Notes under the pieces: generated by a model
Database searches by the model: none
Seen by the model: only the letters and a program-made list of their open reading frames with translations
What the model was told of the DNA's origin: nothing
Made by a program: the position numbers and the translations under genes
Shown: in pieces, positions 27,625-36,535 of the stretch
Layout of the letters: the number at the start of each line of letters is the position of its first letter
Numbering within the stretch: position 1 is the first letter of the stretch
Assembly: GCA_963820095.1 (NCBI GenBank)
Contig: CAWFZA010000014.1
Span: forward strand, 106,143 to 170,142
Length of the DNA stretch: 64,000 bases
Source: Roseiarcus sp963820095
GTDB taxonomy: Bacteria > Pseudomonadota > Alphaproteobacteria > Rhizobiales > Beijerinckiaceae
Reading direction: 5' to 3'

Positions 27625-28168
27625 TCAGTCCCCCGATTGTCGACCTGGCGCCGTTTTGATTCAAACGGCCTTAGGTGTAATATACAATGTCTATCAATTC
27701 AATATATTTAAATCAAGCGCTTCACATCGTTTTCCGCGCCTAAGCAGCGCTCGGCCTCCCCGGGGAGCTATCGGAAGCCGAGGCTGCTTGTTGCTGGCTG
27801 TCGGGTTGCGGGCGTCCTCGCTGCCGAGTTTTCCTGTTCAGCCTACGAACCCTGCTTCATGGACCGGGATTGGGCTCAGGGTGGCCGGTGCGGACCGGTC
27901 GTTCAGACCGCTGCAATTCGGAGGGCTTCATCTGAGCGAATTTGCCGTTAGCGGCGGCTGGGCGCACCCTATAGCGCCGTTCCTAAGACGCCCATGTTCG
28001 GCCAAGTCATTAAGTGACTGCGTGTGGAGATAGACGGCTGTGGCCCGGACGCGCTCGCCATATTGGGCTGGTCCGGTCACGCCTTGCGGGAAAAGGCCGC
28101 CCGGGTCCGCTCAACCGGCGCATTCGCCGCTCGGGAACCCGAGCGAGCGGCCGGCGCGGCGTCCGCCC
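27625..28168. other. Intergenic region of 544 bases
   Basis: No convincing gene on either strand. The left 90 bases are unusually AT-rich (tgtaatatacaatgtctatcaattcaatatattt) and lie directly upstream of the minus-strand porin, so they are likely its promoter region. The remaining part is GC-rich and featureless apart from short direct repeats. Confidence 0.4.
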
Positions 28169-29143
28169 TCAGGCGAGACTTTGCCGCAGCCGGCCGATGC
28201 GGGCCTTTTCCTCGGCTCGCGCCTTGAGCGCCGCCTCGATATCGACCTTGACGAAGCGCGCCGGCTGATGCGGCTGCAACTGGCCGATCAGGTCCATGTC
28301 CGCCGAGATGATCGTGCCGAGCATGAAATAGCCGCCGCCCGACACCGCGTCTCGATGCAGGACGATCGGCTCCGTGCCGCCCGGAACCTGGATCGAGCCG
28401 TAGGGGTAGCAGCTGTCGACGATGTTCGACGGATCGGAGCCCGCCCCGAACGGCTGCTTGCGCGGGGCGAAGGCGAGCGGGCGTCCGCCGCGAAAGCGAT
28501 AGCCGATGCGATCGGCCTCGGGCGCGACCTTCCATGTATCCTCGAAGAAATGGACGCCCGCTTCGTCGGTGATGCGATGCCAATAGAGGCCGGGCACGGC
28601 GCGCAATTCGGCCGACTTGCCCGGAAGGCGCCGCAGGTCCGCCGCGACGCTCCGCCCGGACTTTGCGGCCGAGGGCGCCGCGCCGAGCGACAGCCTGTCG
28701 CCTGCTTTCAATGGCCGCCCCTCATGGCCGCCGAGCGCGCCCAGCGGATAGGTCGAGCGCGACCCGAGCACGACCGGAACATCGACGCCGCCGGAAAAGG
28801 CGATGTAGGCGCGGGCGCCGTGCTTGAGATAGCCGAAGGACAGCGTCTCGCCTGCCCTGACCGCGAAAGACGTCCAGCCTGGCTGCTCCGCGCCGTCGAC
28901 CTTCGGCGGCATTTCGGCTCCGGTCACCGCGACGATGCAGTCGCGCGCGACGCGCACCTCCGGTCCCTGAAAGACCGCCTCCAGCACCGCGGCGTTCTCC
29001 GGATTGCCGACAAGCAGGTTGGCGGCGGCAAGCGAATAGCGGTCCATTCCGCCGGATTCGGGAATGCCGAGGTGGTAATAGCCAGGTCGGCCCAGGTCCT
29101 GGACGGTCGTCGAGAGGCCCGGCTTCACAAATTCAAGCGCCAT
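28169..29143 (-). CDS. pxpC: Biotin-dependent carboxyltransferase-fold protein, PxpC/KipA (AHS2)
   Basis: AHS2-domain protein of 324 residues, homologous to 5-oxoprolinase subunit C and to the AHS2 half of urea carboxylase. Motifs include VKPGLSTTVQDLGRPGYYHLGIP at the start, GGMDRYSLAAANLLVGN, and FSGGVDVPVVLGSRSTYPLGALGG. The start at 29143 (MALEFVKPG) matches the family; it overlaps the end of pxpB by 11 bases. With pxpB it should form the heteromeric carboxyltransferase-like part of a ring-opening enzyme. It is the last gene of a seven-gene leftward operon. Confidence 0.87.
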   Translation of the reverse strand: MALEFVKPGLSTTVQDLGRPGYYHLGIPESGGMDRYSLAAANLLVGNPENAAVLEAVFQGPEVRVARDCIVAVTGAEMPPKVDGAEQPGWTSFAVRAGETLSFGYLKHGARAYIAFSGGVDVPVVLGSRSTYPLGALGGHEGRPLKAGDRLSLGAAPSAAKSGRSVAADLRRLPGKSAELRAVPGLYWHRITDEAGVHFFEDTWKVAPEADRIGYRFRGGRPLAFAPRKQPFGAGSDPSNIVDSCYPYGSIQVPGGTEPIVLHRDAVSGGGYFMLGTIISADMDLIGQLQPHQPARFVKVDIEAALKARAEEKARIGRLRQSLA

Positions 29144-30014
29144 GGAGCGCCCCCAGAATCTTGGCGTTGGTTGCCGCCGGATCGGCATGGAACTCATCAA
29201 GGGAGAAAGTCACCGGCCGGATCGGCGGGGTGAATGTCCCCTTGTCCACCTGCTCGACCGCCGCGTCGTAACCTGACCGGTCGACCGGCTTGAACTTCAC
29301 GATGTCGCCTGGATTGAAGAAGATCATGAAGTCGCGGAGATAAGACACCTCCTGCTTCGGATCGTAGATGGGCATCGGCGTGATGCCGAACATCTGGTAG
29401 CCGCCGGCGCCGCGCACGGAATAGATGCAGCCAAAACAGCCGCCGTGTCCGACCGTGAGCTTCGGCGTGTCGGTGCGCGGGCGGAGATATTTCGGGACCT
29501 CGATCTGCTTCGCCCGCTCGACCATCTGGTACATGAAGGGCAGGCCGGCGACGAAGCCGACCATCGAGACGAACCACGGCGCGCCGGAATGCGCCTCGAT
29601 GAAACTCTCGATATCGCCATAGCCGTTGATCTTGGCCGCGTATTCGAGGTCGCTCGATTCCGGCTCCTGATGCCGCTCGCGGAAACGCATCAGCGTCTCG
29701 TGCGTCCAGGGATCGTTGTAATAGACCGGAATTTCGACGATCCGCGTCTTGAGCGTTCCGTCGGACTTCTCCGCCGCCGATTCGAGCTGCTTGAGTTCCG
29801 CGAGCATGTCGTCGGGGCTGATCAAGTCCGGATCGAAGCGGATCTGCAGCGACGCGTTGGCGGGGCAGATTTCCGTCACGCCCTTGATCCGGCTCTCGCG
29901 CACGGCGTTGGTCATCGACAGCGACTTGAAGAAGGCCTCGAGCGACATTTCCTCGTCGACCTCGACGAAAACATGCTCGTCGCCGCCGAACGAATAGCGC
30001 GTCTTCATGGCCAT
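29133..30014 (-). CDS. pxpB: PxpB/KipI (AHS1) subunit
   Basis: AHS1-domain protein of 293 residues. Characteristic segments are ASLQIRFDPDLISPDDML, VEIPVYYNDPWTHE, GYGDIESFIEAHSGAPWFVSMVGFVAGLPFMY and the strongly conserved VGHGGCFGCIYSVRGAGGYQMFGITP near residues 205-230. It pairs with PxpC to form the 5-oxoprolinase or urea-carboxylase-type transferase core. Compared with typical PxpB of about 220 residues it is longer, because the N-terminal AHS1 part and the inner region are expanded, as in urea-carboxylase-like proteins. Start ATG 30014 lies 18 bases after the biotin carboxylase. Confidence 0.87.
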   Translation of the reverse strand: MAMKTRYSFGGDEHVFVEVDEEMSLEAFFKSLSMTNAVRESRIKGVTEICPANASLQIRFDPDLISPDDMLAELKQLESAAEKSDGTLKTRIVEIPVYYNDPWTHETLMRFRERHQEPESSDLEYAAKINGYGDIESFIEAHSGAPWFVSMVGFVAGLPFMYQMVERAKQIEVPKYLRPRTDTPKLTVGHGGCFGCIYSVRGAGGYQMFGITPMPIYDPKQEVSYLRDFMIFFNPGDIVKFKPVDRSGYDAAVEQVDKGTFTPPIRPVTFSLDEFHADPAATNAKILGALHGA

Positions 30015-30032
30015 GCCCCGCCTCCCCTCCTC

Positions 30033-31406
30033 TCAGGCCGCCTCGCCCGGCGCCAACGGGCGCGACGCCAGCCAAGTCTCGAGCCAGCGCGTATGCACCG
30101 CCCCGGCCTTGACCTCGTCGCTTTCGATGAGCGCGAGATGCAACGCCCGTGTCGTCGGCACGCCCACGATCGCAAGCGCGTCAAGCGCCGAGCGCATGCG
30201 CTCAAGCGCCGCCGGCCGCGTCTCGCCGCCAACGATCAGCTTGCCAAGCAGGCTATCGTAGAAAGGCGGCACGACATAACCTTCATAGAGCAGCGTGTCG
30301 AAGCGCACGCCCTCGCCTTCAGGGGTCGCGAGCGCCGTCACTTTGCCGGGTCCCGGCATGAAGTTTTTCGCCGGGTCCTCGGCGTTGATCCTCACTTCGA
30401 CTGCGTGGCCGCGGATCGCGATGTCGGACTGATGGAAAGGCAGCGGCTCGCCGCCTGCAATGCGCAGCATCGCCTGCACCAGATCGACGCCCGTGATCAT
30501 TTCCGTCACCGGATGCTCCACCTGGATGCGCGTGTTCATCTCGATGAAGAAGAACTCGCGCGTCGTTTCGTCGTAGAGATATTCGAGCGTGCCCGCGCCT
30601 CGATAGCCGACGCTTTTCGCCAGCCGCACGGCGGAAGCGCAAAGCGCATCGCGCGAAGCCGGCGTCAGGCAGGCGGCGGGCGCCTCTTCCCAGACTTTCT
30701 GCCGCCGCCGCTGCAGCGAACATTCGCGCTCGTAGAGATGGATCGCGTCCTGGCCGTCGCCGAGCACCTGCACCTCGATATGCCGGGCGCGGGCGACGTA
30801 GCGCTCGAGATAAAGGCCGCCGTCGCCGAATGCGGCGCGCGCCTCGGCGGCGGCTTCCGGTATCTGCTTGCGAAGCTCGTCCGGCGTCTCGGCTATGCGA
30901 ATGCCGCGCCCGCCGCCGCCCGCCGCAGCCTTGATCATCAGCGGATAGCCGAGGCGATCGGCTGCTTCGAGCGCCGCGTCGACGCCCTCAATCCGCCCTT
31001 CGGAGCCGGGGACGATGCGGACATCGGCGCGCGCCGCCATCTCGCGCGCCGTGGCCTTGTCGCCCATGGCGCGGATCGTCTCCGGTCTCGGGCCGACGAA
31101 GATCAGTCCCGCCGCCTCGACCATCTGGGCGAAATCCGCATTCTCGGCTAGGAAGCCGTAGCCAGGATGAACGGCGTCGGCCCCGCTCGCTGCCGCCGCC
31201 GCCACGACCGCGTCCTTGTTGAGATAGGATTTGGCCGCGTGGGCCGGCCCGATCTCGATCATTTCGTCCGCCAGCCGGACGGCCAGCATGTCCCTGTCCG
31301 CGGCGCTTGCCGCCTGTACGGTCTTGATCCCGAGCGCCTTGGCGGCGCGGATGATCCTGACCGCGATCTCGCCGCGGTTGGCGATGAAGAGCTTCCGAAT
31401 GGGCAT
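30033..31406 (-). CDS. Biotin carboxylase subunit
   Basis: ATP-grasp biotin carboxylase of 457 residues, which would carboxylate biotin on the adjacent carrier protein using ATP and bicarbonate. It opens MPIRKLFIANRGEIAVRII, with the glycine-rich KAAAGGGGRGIRI (ATP lid) near residue 160, the catalytic EMNTRIQVEHPVTEMITG motif, and IRGHAVEVRINAEDP near the end. I start at 31406, 22 residues inside the longer open frame, because family members begin there. Its genomic partners are Pxp subunits, not acetyl-CoA carboxylase genes, so it likely serves the adjacent carboxyltransferase rather than fatty acid synthesis. Confidence 0.9.
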   Translation of the reverse strand: MPIRKLFIANRGEIAVRIIRAAKALGIKTVQAASAADRDMLAVRLADEMIEIGPAHAAKSYLNKDAVVAAAAASGADAVHPGYGFLAENADFAQMVEAAGLIFVGPRPETIRAMGDKATAREMAARADVRIVPGSEGRIEGVDAALEAADRLGYPLMIKAAAGGGGRGIRIAETPDELRKQIPEAAAEARAAFGDGGLYLERYVARARHIEVQVLGDGQDAIHLYERECSLQRRRQKVWEEAPAACLTPASRDALCASAVRLAKSVGYRGAGTLEYLYDETTREFFFIEMNTRIQVEHPVTEMITGVDLVQAMLRIAGGEPLPFHQSDIAIRGHAVEVRINAEDPAKNFMPGPGKVTALATPEGEGVRFDTLLYEGYVVPPFYDSLLGKLIVGGETRPAALERMRSALDALAIVGVPTTRALHLALIESDEVKAGAVHTRWLETWLASRPLAPGEAA

Positions 31407-31413
31407 GAGCCGG

Positions 31414-31656
31414 CTAGACCTCGAGGTCGTAAAGCGGCTGGCCGGCCATGATCGGGTCTTCGTTCTCGACATGGAAGGCGGCGAGCTTTCCCGCTTCCTC
31501 CGCCGTCACCGCCGTGAAGGTCTTCATGACCTCGATGAGGCCGATCGTGTCGCCGACCGCAATCGCGTCGCCCTCTCCCTTGAACGGCGGCTGGTCCGGC
31601 GAAGGCCGGCGATAGAACGTGCCAGGTATCGGAGCTTCGATCGTCTTGATCGCCAT
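31414..31656 (-). CDS. Short biotin carboxyl carrier protein
   Basis: Stand-alone biotinyl domain of 80 residues. The biotinylation motif reads IEVMKTF with Lys45 as the attachment site, within the usual beta-sandwich (IEAPIPGTFYRRPSP at the start, ENEDPIMAGQPLYDLEV at the end). It is shorter than AccB, lacking the long N-terminal linker. It lies between pxpA (26 bases away) and the biotin carboxylase (7 bases away), so all three would be translated together. It probably shuttles carboxybiotin to PxpB/PxpC. Confidence 0.9.
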   Translation of the reverse strand: MAIKTIEAPIPGTFYRRPSPDQPPFKGEGDAIAVGDTIGLIEVMKTFTAVTAEEAGKLAAFHVENEDPIMAGQPLYDLEV

Positions 31657-31682
31657 TGGCGAAATATCCTCGGAGTGAAATT

Positions 31683-32441
31683 TCAGTGGGCGGCGGCGCG
31701 CGCCGCGATGAAGCCTTCGGCGACAAGTCTGTCATGCACCGCCCTGGCGACGATGTCCGCCCCCGGCGTGTCGGAATGGACGCAGATGGTCTCTGCGGCG
31801 ACGCGCACTTCCTTGCCGCCGACCGACCGCACGAGGCCTTCCTTGAGCGCTCGCACCGCCCGGTCCGCCGCAACCTCCGGCGCCACGGCCTCGTGCTCGC
31901 GAGTGATGATGAGCTTTCCGTCGTCCGCATAGTCGAGATCGACGTAGAACTCGCCGATGAAGCGATGGCCGCGGGCCTTGTAGACGCGTTCGTGCTCCGT
32001 GTTGATCATGCCGAGGATCGGCGTCCCGAACACGTCCGCCGCGTCACAAACGGCGTTGGCGATCTCGGGATCGCGAGCGGCCATGCCATAGAGCGACCCG
32101 TGCGGCTTGATGTGGTGGAGGGTCATGCCCTCGGCTTCGAGAAACCCCTTGAGCGCCCCGATCTGGTAGATCAGGCAATTGGCCAGCTCTTCGCGGCCGA
32201 TCTTCATCTCCCGTCGTCCGAAGCCCTGCCGATCCGGCAGGGACGGATGGGCGCCCACCTTGACGTCATGCTTCTTCGCGAGCTGGACCGTTGCGCGCAT
32301 GTGGTTGAAATCCGAGGCGTGAAAGCCGCAGGCGACATTGGCGATATGGATCGAGGGCATGATGCGCTGGTCGTCGCCGAGACGCCAGATACCGTAGCTC
32401 TCCCCCATGTCGCAGTTCAGCAGCGTCGCGATATTCGACAA
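31683..32441 (-). CDS. pxpA: PxpA/LamB-YcsF family protein (5-oxoprolinase subunit A)
   Basis: LamB/YcsF family protein of 252 residues, a TIM-barrel-like subunit that with PxpB and PxpC hydrolyses 5-oxoproline using ATP. Motifs are LNCDMGESYG at the start, IANVACGFHASD, VGAHPSLPDRQGFGRR, HHIKPHGSLYGM and ICVHSDTPGA, all containing the conserved His/Asp residues of the family. It lies 21 bases after cobW in the leftward operon. Linkage with biotin proteins suggests that here the substrate may be another lactam or cyclic amide. Confidence 0.9.
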   Translation of the reverse strand: MSNIATLLNCDMGESYGIWRLGDDQRIMPSIHIANVACGFHASDFNHMRATVQLAKKHDVKVGAHPSLPDRQGFGRREMKIGREELANCLIYQIGALKGFLEAEGMTLHHIKPHGSLYGMAARDPEIANAVCDAADVFGTPILGMINTEHERVYKARGHRFIGEFYVDLDYADDGKLIITREHEAVAPEVAADRAVRALKEGLVRSVGGKEVRVAAETICVHSDTPGADIVARAVHDRLVAEGFIAARAAAH

Positions 32442-32462
32442 CGTCGGCCTCCTCCGTCTCGG

Positions 32463-33602
32463 TCAGCGGGTCACGGTGGCAAAGTCCGGCGCCATTGTAA
32501 AATCGGAAATAGGATAGGCTTTCCGTTTCAAGACGAAAGCCGAGAACGACCTTCGGATCGGCGCCTCGTCGAGCCCTTTGCAGATGAACACGATCCGGGT
32601 GCGGCGATCGCCGCTCGGCCAGCCCGCCAGGTGGGTCGGGGCATGAACGAGCTGCTGGACGCCGTTGATTGCGACGGGCGCGCGCTCTCCGGCGATGGAC
32701 AAGATCCCCTTTACCCGCAGAATCGCCTCTCCATGGCGGTTGAGGAGAGCCGACAGCCATAAGCCGAACGCCGTCCAGTCGATCGGCTCCTCGAAGACGA
32801 AGGAAAAGGCCCGGATGTCGTCGCCGTGCCGGTTCCGGTCATGGCGATGCGCGTGCTCATGGCGGTGATCTTGACCCCGCCCTTGGAGATGATCGCCGTC
32901 ATCGATCCCGACCGCCTCCTCCTCGAACCAGCGCATCACCTCCCGGCTTTTGGTTGCAATGTCGAAGAGATCGCGCCCGATCAGCTCCTCGGGGTCGAGG
33001 TTCTCGTCCGTCGCGAAGCGGACCGGGGCGGAGGGATTGAGGCGTCGCAGCCGCGCGACGAGATCGGCCGTGGCGGCGGAATCGGCGATGTCGGTCTTCG
33101 TCACCACCAACCGGTCGGCGACGGCGGCCTGCTTCAGGGATTCCGGTTGCCGGTCGAGATGGCCCATGCCGTTGACCGCGTCCACCGTCGCCACCACGAG
33201 GCCGAGCCGGTAGTGATGGCGCAGCGCCGGCTCCGCCGTGATGGTGGTGAGGATCGGCAGCGGATCGGCGAGGCCCGTGCTTTCGATCATGAGCCGTCGG
33301 TAAACCGGGATCTCGCCGCGAGCGCGCCGCGAGTGCAGCGACTTGATCGCCTCGGCGAGCTCGCCCCGGATCGTGCAGCACAGGCAGCCCGACTGCAGCA
33401 GCACCGTGTTTTCGTCCACCCGCTCAATGAGCTCGTGGTCGAGGCCGACCTCGCCGAATTCGTTGATCAGAACCGCTGTGTCGGCAAGCGCGGGCGAGGC
33501 CAGCATGCGCTTGAGCAGCGTCGTCTTGCCCGAGCCAAGGAAGCCGGAGATGAGGTTGACCGGCGTGAAGTCCGGGACAATCTGGGGCGAGGGCTCATCC
33601 AT
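32463..33602 (-). CDS. CobW-family GTPase / metallochaperone (COG0523)
   Basis: COG0523 GTPase of 379 residues. The P-loop is SGFLGSGKTTLL (residues 19-30), the conserved metal motif SGCLCCTI has Cys73, Cys75 and Cys76, and TKTDIAD gives the guanine-specificity motif. A His/Asp-rich loop (DHRHEHAHRHDRNRHGD, near residue 245) lies before the C-terminal CobW_C domain. Such loops bind zinc or similar metals. In a catabolic operon the protein may deliver metal to one of the hydrolases. It overlaps the preceding CxxC gene by 8 bases. Confidence 0.9.
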   Translation of the reverse strand: MDEPSPQIVPDFTPVNLISGFLGSGKTTLLKRMLASPALADTAVLINEFGEVGLDHELIERVDENTVLLQSGCLCCTIRGELAEAIKSLHSRRARGEIPVYRRLMIESTGLADPLPILTTITAEPALRHHYRLGLVVATVDAVNGMGHLDRQPESLKQAAVADRLVVTKTDIADSAATADLVARLRRLNPSAPVRFATDENLDPEELIGRDLFDIATKSREVMRWFEEEAVGIDDGDHLQGRGQDHRHEHAHRHDRNRHGDDIRAFSFVFEEPIDWTAFGLWLSALLNRHGEAILRVKGILSIAGERAPVAINGVQQLVHAPTHLAGWPSGDRRTRIVFICKGLDEAPIRRSFSAFVLKRKAYPISDFTMAPDFATVTR

Positions 33603-33924
33603 TCATCGCCTCGCGCCGCTCCAGAACCTCGGGGTCGAGCGGATCGAGCGGCTGACCGGCCAGAGCTTCGGCCGCCGGCCAGAGCGCGGCGAGGTCAGCG
33701 ACAACCTTGGATTTCCCGGTCCGGTTGCGCAAGATGAACGAGGCCCCCCGCCAGTCCTCGAGCGACAGGCCGAAGAGACCGAGAATGGCGTTGGCTTCGG
33801 CGATCCGCCGCCTTCGCTCGCGCCGCCGGTCAGCCGGCTCCTCGCCGGGAGCGTAGACGCCGTCCCGCTTGACCGGCGCGGTCCAATGCTCCTTGCCTCC
33901 CAGAACGCCGCATAAAGCGCACAT
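33595..33924 (-). CDS. Hypothetical CxxC protein associated with cobW
   Basis: Predicted protein of 109 residues starting MCALCGVLGGKEHW, with a CxxC pair at the very N-terminus. A strongly basic helix (ADRRRERRRRIAEANAILG) and a C-terminal acidic end (LDPLDPEVLERREAMNG) follow. No family name was recognised. Its tight overlap with cobW and first place in the operon suggest that the two act together, perhaps as a metal-binding partner. The start ATG at 33924 gives the shortest plausible version; the frame stays open upstream but runs over the divergent gene. Confidence 0.6.
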   Translation of the reverse strand: MCALCGVLGGKEHWTAPVKRDGVYAPGEEPADRRRERRRRIAEANAILGLFGLSLEDWRGASFILRNRTGKSKVVADLAALWPAAEALAGQPLDPLDPEVLERREAMNG

Positions 33925-34056
33925 GCGCCAGCTCCTCGACGCGGTCGAGAGAGAAAACCCGCGCAACTGGCGCCAATGAAGGCCAGCGGCGGCGCCATTG
34001 CAAGTCCGGGGCGCCTGCGATAACGCCCGGAATCCTTTGCGACATTGTTTTCGAGC

Positions 34057-35290
34057 ATGGCGTCGAAACGACAAAAGCCCGCCGCAGCAGCCCCCGCAAT
34101 CCGCCGGCGGAGGAGCCTCAAGGTGCTCGGCACCTTCATTTCGCTCTTGGAGGCCGTAAGGGAGCGCGCAGCGGCGGACCTCGGCTTCGACCTCGAATTC
34201 GAGGTGCTCAATTTCCAGGATTGCCAGCGCAAGGCGGCGCTTCACCCGGAATCCTACCACGTCTACGACCAGACCTTTCACAATCTGTCGATCGTCTGGT
34301 CCTGGAGCGCGCTCCAGCCGCTCGACACTGAGCGGATCGCCCGCTGGGGCTCGGTTGGACCGCTCACGCGGCTCGGCGGGGTGGACAAGTACGCGAGCCG
34401 CGGCGTCGGCGATGCGCCAGCGAACACACTCTACGTCCAGCCCGACAATTCGCTCGGCCCAGAGCCGACAAGGCGCATCGCCATGCTGCCGACGGTGCAC
34501 AATTTTAATTCGTTCGGCTATGACAAGCGCATATTCGCCGGCGACCCCTGGCCGCGCGAGAGCTGGGCCATGCTGTTCGACCCGCGCGCGAAAGGCCGGC
34601 TTGCGCTGGTGGACGAGCCCGCGATCGGACTGTTCGACGCTGCGCTCGCAGCCGAGGCGTCCGGCGCGGTGCGCTTCGAGAATATCGGCAACATGACGCC
34701 CGCGGAACTCGCGGCCTTGTTCCGGTTCCTCCGCGCCCGGCTTGACGAGGGCTTCTTCGTGCGTTGCTGGACCACCAATGAGGAAGGCGCCCGCCTGCTG
34801 CGCCGTGGCGAGACGGCGATCCAGAGCATGTGGTCGCCGATCTACAACGAGCTCGGGCCCGTCTCGCCGTTCGTCCGCGAAGCCGCTCCCGAAGAAGGCT
34901 ACCGCGCCTGGCATGGCGGCATGAGCATCGCGCGCCACGTCGCGGGAGCGCATCTAGACATGGCTTACGAGTATCTCGACTGGTGGCTCTCCGGCTGGGC
35001 CAGGCGCGACTATGGCGCGCCAAGGCTATTACATCTCTGCGCCCGATGCGATCAGGGCCTATCTCACCCCCGCCGAATGGGCCTATTGGTATGACGGCAA
35101 AGCGGCCGCAACCGACCTCGTCGGCGTCGATGGCGAGACCCTGGTTGTGCCGAAGGGCGCAAAGCGGTCCGGCGGCAGCTATGTGGAGCGCGCGCGCCGC
35201 ATCGCGATGTGGAACACGGCGATGGACGAGTACAACTACGCTTCCCGGCTCTGGTCGCGCTTTGTGGCCGACGTGAACAAGGCGCGATGA
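34057..35290 (+). CDS. Spermidine/putrescine-type ABC solute-binding protein 1 (one frameshift)
   Basis: Extracellular solute-binding protein of about 410 residues, PotD-like. The mature-type sequence begins SLKVLGTFISLLEAVRERAAADLGF and continues with MLPTVHNFNSFGYDKRIFAG, a WTTNEEGARLL segment and GYRAWHGGMSIARH. The C-terminal part (GYYISAPDAIRAYLTPAEW) is in another frame after a single extra base near 35003. Unlike the second solute-binding protein at 40877, no hydrophobic signal segment is visible; AAAAPAIRR may be the remains of a Tat signal tail. It is divergent from the cobW operon, and its stop overlaps the regulator gene (ATGA). Confidence 0.8.
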
Positions 35291-36292
35291 CTCCGCCCCG
35301 CGCCCGGGTGGAAACGTCGAAGCGCTACGAGCTTGTCGCGGCGGCTTTGCGCGTCAATATCGCCGCGGGACGCCTGCCTCGCGGCCTCGTCTTGCTGGAA
35401 GGCTCGATCGCTGGTCTGCTCAAGACAAGCCGCGCTCCGGTGCAGGCGGCGCTCCGCATCCTCGAGGAGGAGGACCTCGTCCGCAGGTTCGAAGGGCGCG
35501 GCTATCTGGTGGGCGGCGCCAAATCCACCGAGAAGCCAGTTCGCACGGACCTTACGAAGCTCGGACTGTCGGTGTCGGACGAGATCGACAGCGCCTTGCA
35601 GAATCGCGGGCTCTGGGAGCGCGTCTATGAGGAGGTCGAGACGGCGGTCGCCGCGTCGCTCATTTTCGGCGACTTTCGCATCATCGAGTCGGAACTCGGC
35701 GAGTATTACGGGGTCAGCCGGACCGTCGTCCGCGACGTGCTTTCCCGCCTGCACGAACGCGGTCTGATCGCCAAGACAGCCAGTTCGCACTGGGTCGTCA
35801 ACGCGCTCACCGCCCAGTCCGTGCGCGAGCGGTTCAAGCTGCGGGAGATCCTTGAGCCCGAGGCGCTGCGGCTCGCCGCGGAGACCATGGAATACGACAG
35901 GATCGGCGAGGCGCTACGGCGGGAACGCGAGCGCGATCCCGGCGTGCAGGACCCAAGCGCCTGGGATCGGACTCGACAAGGCGCTGATGACGCACGCCCT
36001 CGCGCGAGCGCCGAATGGCCATCTGGTCGAGCTCATCGAGCAGAATCGCCTGCCTCTTGCGGCGGCCTCGCGGGCTTTGACAAAGCTTGGACTTCCGGAC
36101 GATGCGGTCGCGACCAGCGAATATTTGCTGCTGTTCGAGTTGATCGCCGGACGAGCGATCGACGCCGCAGCGACTTATTGGCGCAGTCATCTCGCAACGC
36201 TCGCCGAGAAGAACCTTGCGAGGTTGAAGATCGTTGCGGTCTTTCCCGACCCGCCGGTCGGCGTCCCCTATCTGACGCCGATGGACGCATAG
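35287..36292 (+). CDS. GntR-type regulator with two winged-helix regions (one frameshift)
   Basis: Regulator of about 335 residues. It shows two GntR-like winged-helix regions: one near residues 10-75 (LEGSIAGLLKTSRAPVQAALRILEEEDLV) and a second near 105-175 (ESELGEYYGVSRTVVRDVLSRLHERGLI), followed by an FCD-like helical effector domain. Tandem HTH regions in one GntR protein are unusual. A frame change near 35960 joins ERERDPGVQDP to LGLDKALMTHALARAPN. It overlaps the solute-binding protein gene and lies upstream of the ABC operon, whose promoter has two TTGCATACA boxes, a likely target. Confidence 0.82.
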
Positions 36293-36302
36293 AAAATGAT
36301 TT

Positions 36303-36429
36303 TTGCATACAATCGTGGTTACAAATCACCTATCTGCTCAAGTCGCGATCATGAGGTGCGCGGAAAACAGGCGTTCTGCCCAAGTCTCCGAGAATCCGGT
36401 CGGGGAGCGAATGAAATCGGTTGCATACA
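36303..36429 (+). promoter_or_regulatory. Promoter region with two TTGCATACA boxes
   Basis: The 243-base region 36293-36535 between the regulator and the ABC operon is AT-richer than its surroundings. It contains identical 9-base boxes ttgcataca at 36303-36311 and 36421-36429, 118 bases apart. GntR/FCD regulators often bind palindromic half-sites of this kind. The boxes are good candidates for autoregulation and control of the genes at 36536 onward; this is inference from position and repetition. Confidence 0.5.
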
Positions 36430-36535
36430 CTAGACATTTTTGCTTTGATCAAACTCCGCAAGAGACCGAACGGAACCGGAGCCGCTGATCGGCTTCAGGA
36501 GTCCGGGTCGCTCACTCGAACAAGAGCATGACGCC

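Noticed and set aside
28040..29233. Long plus-strand frame opposite pxpC and pxpB
   Set aside because: Low-complexity Arg/Ala-rich translation opposite two recognised genes; typical GC shadow.
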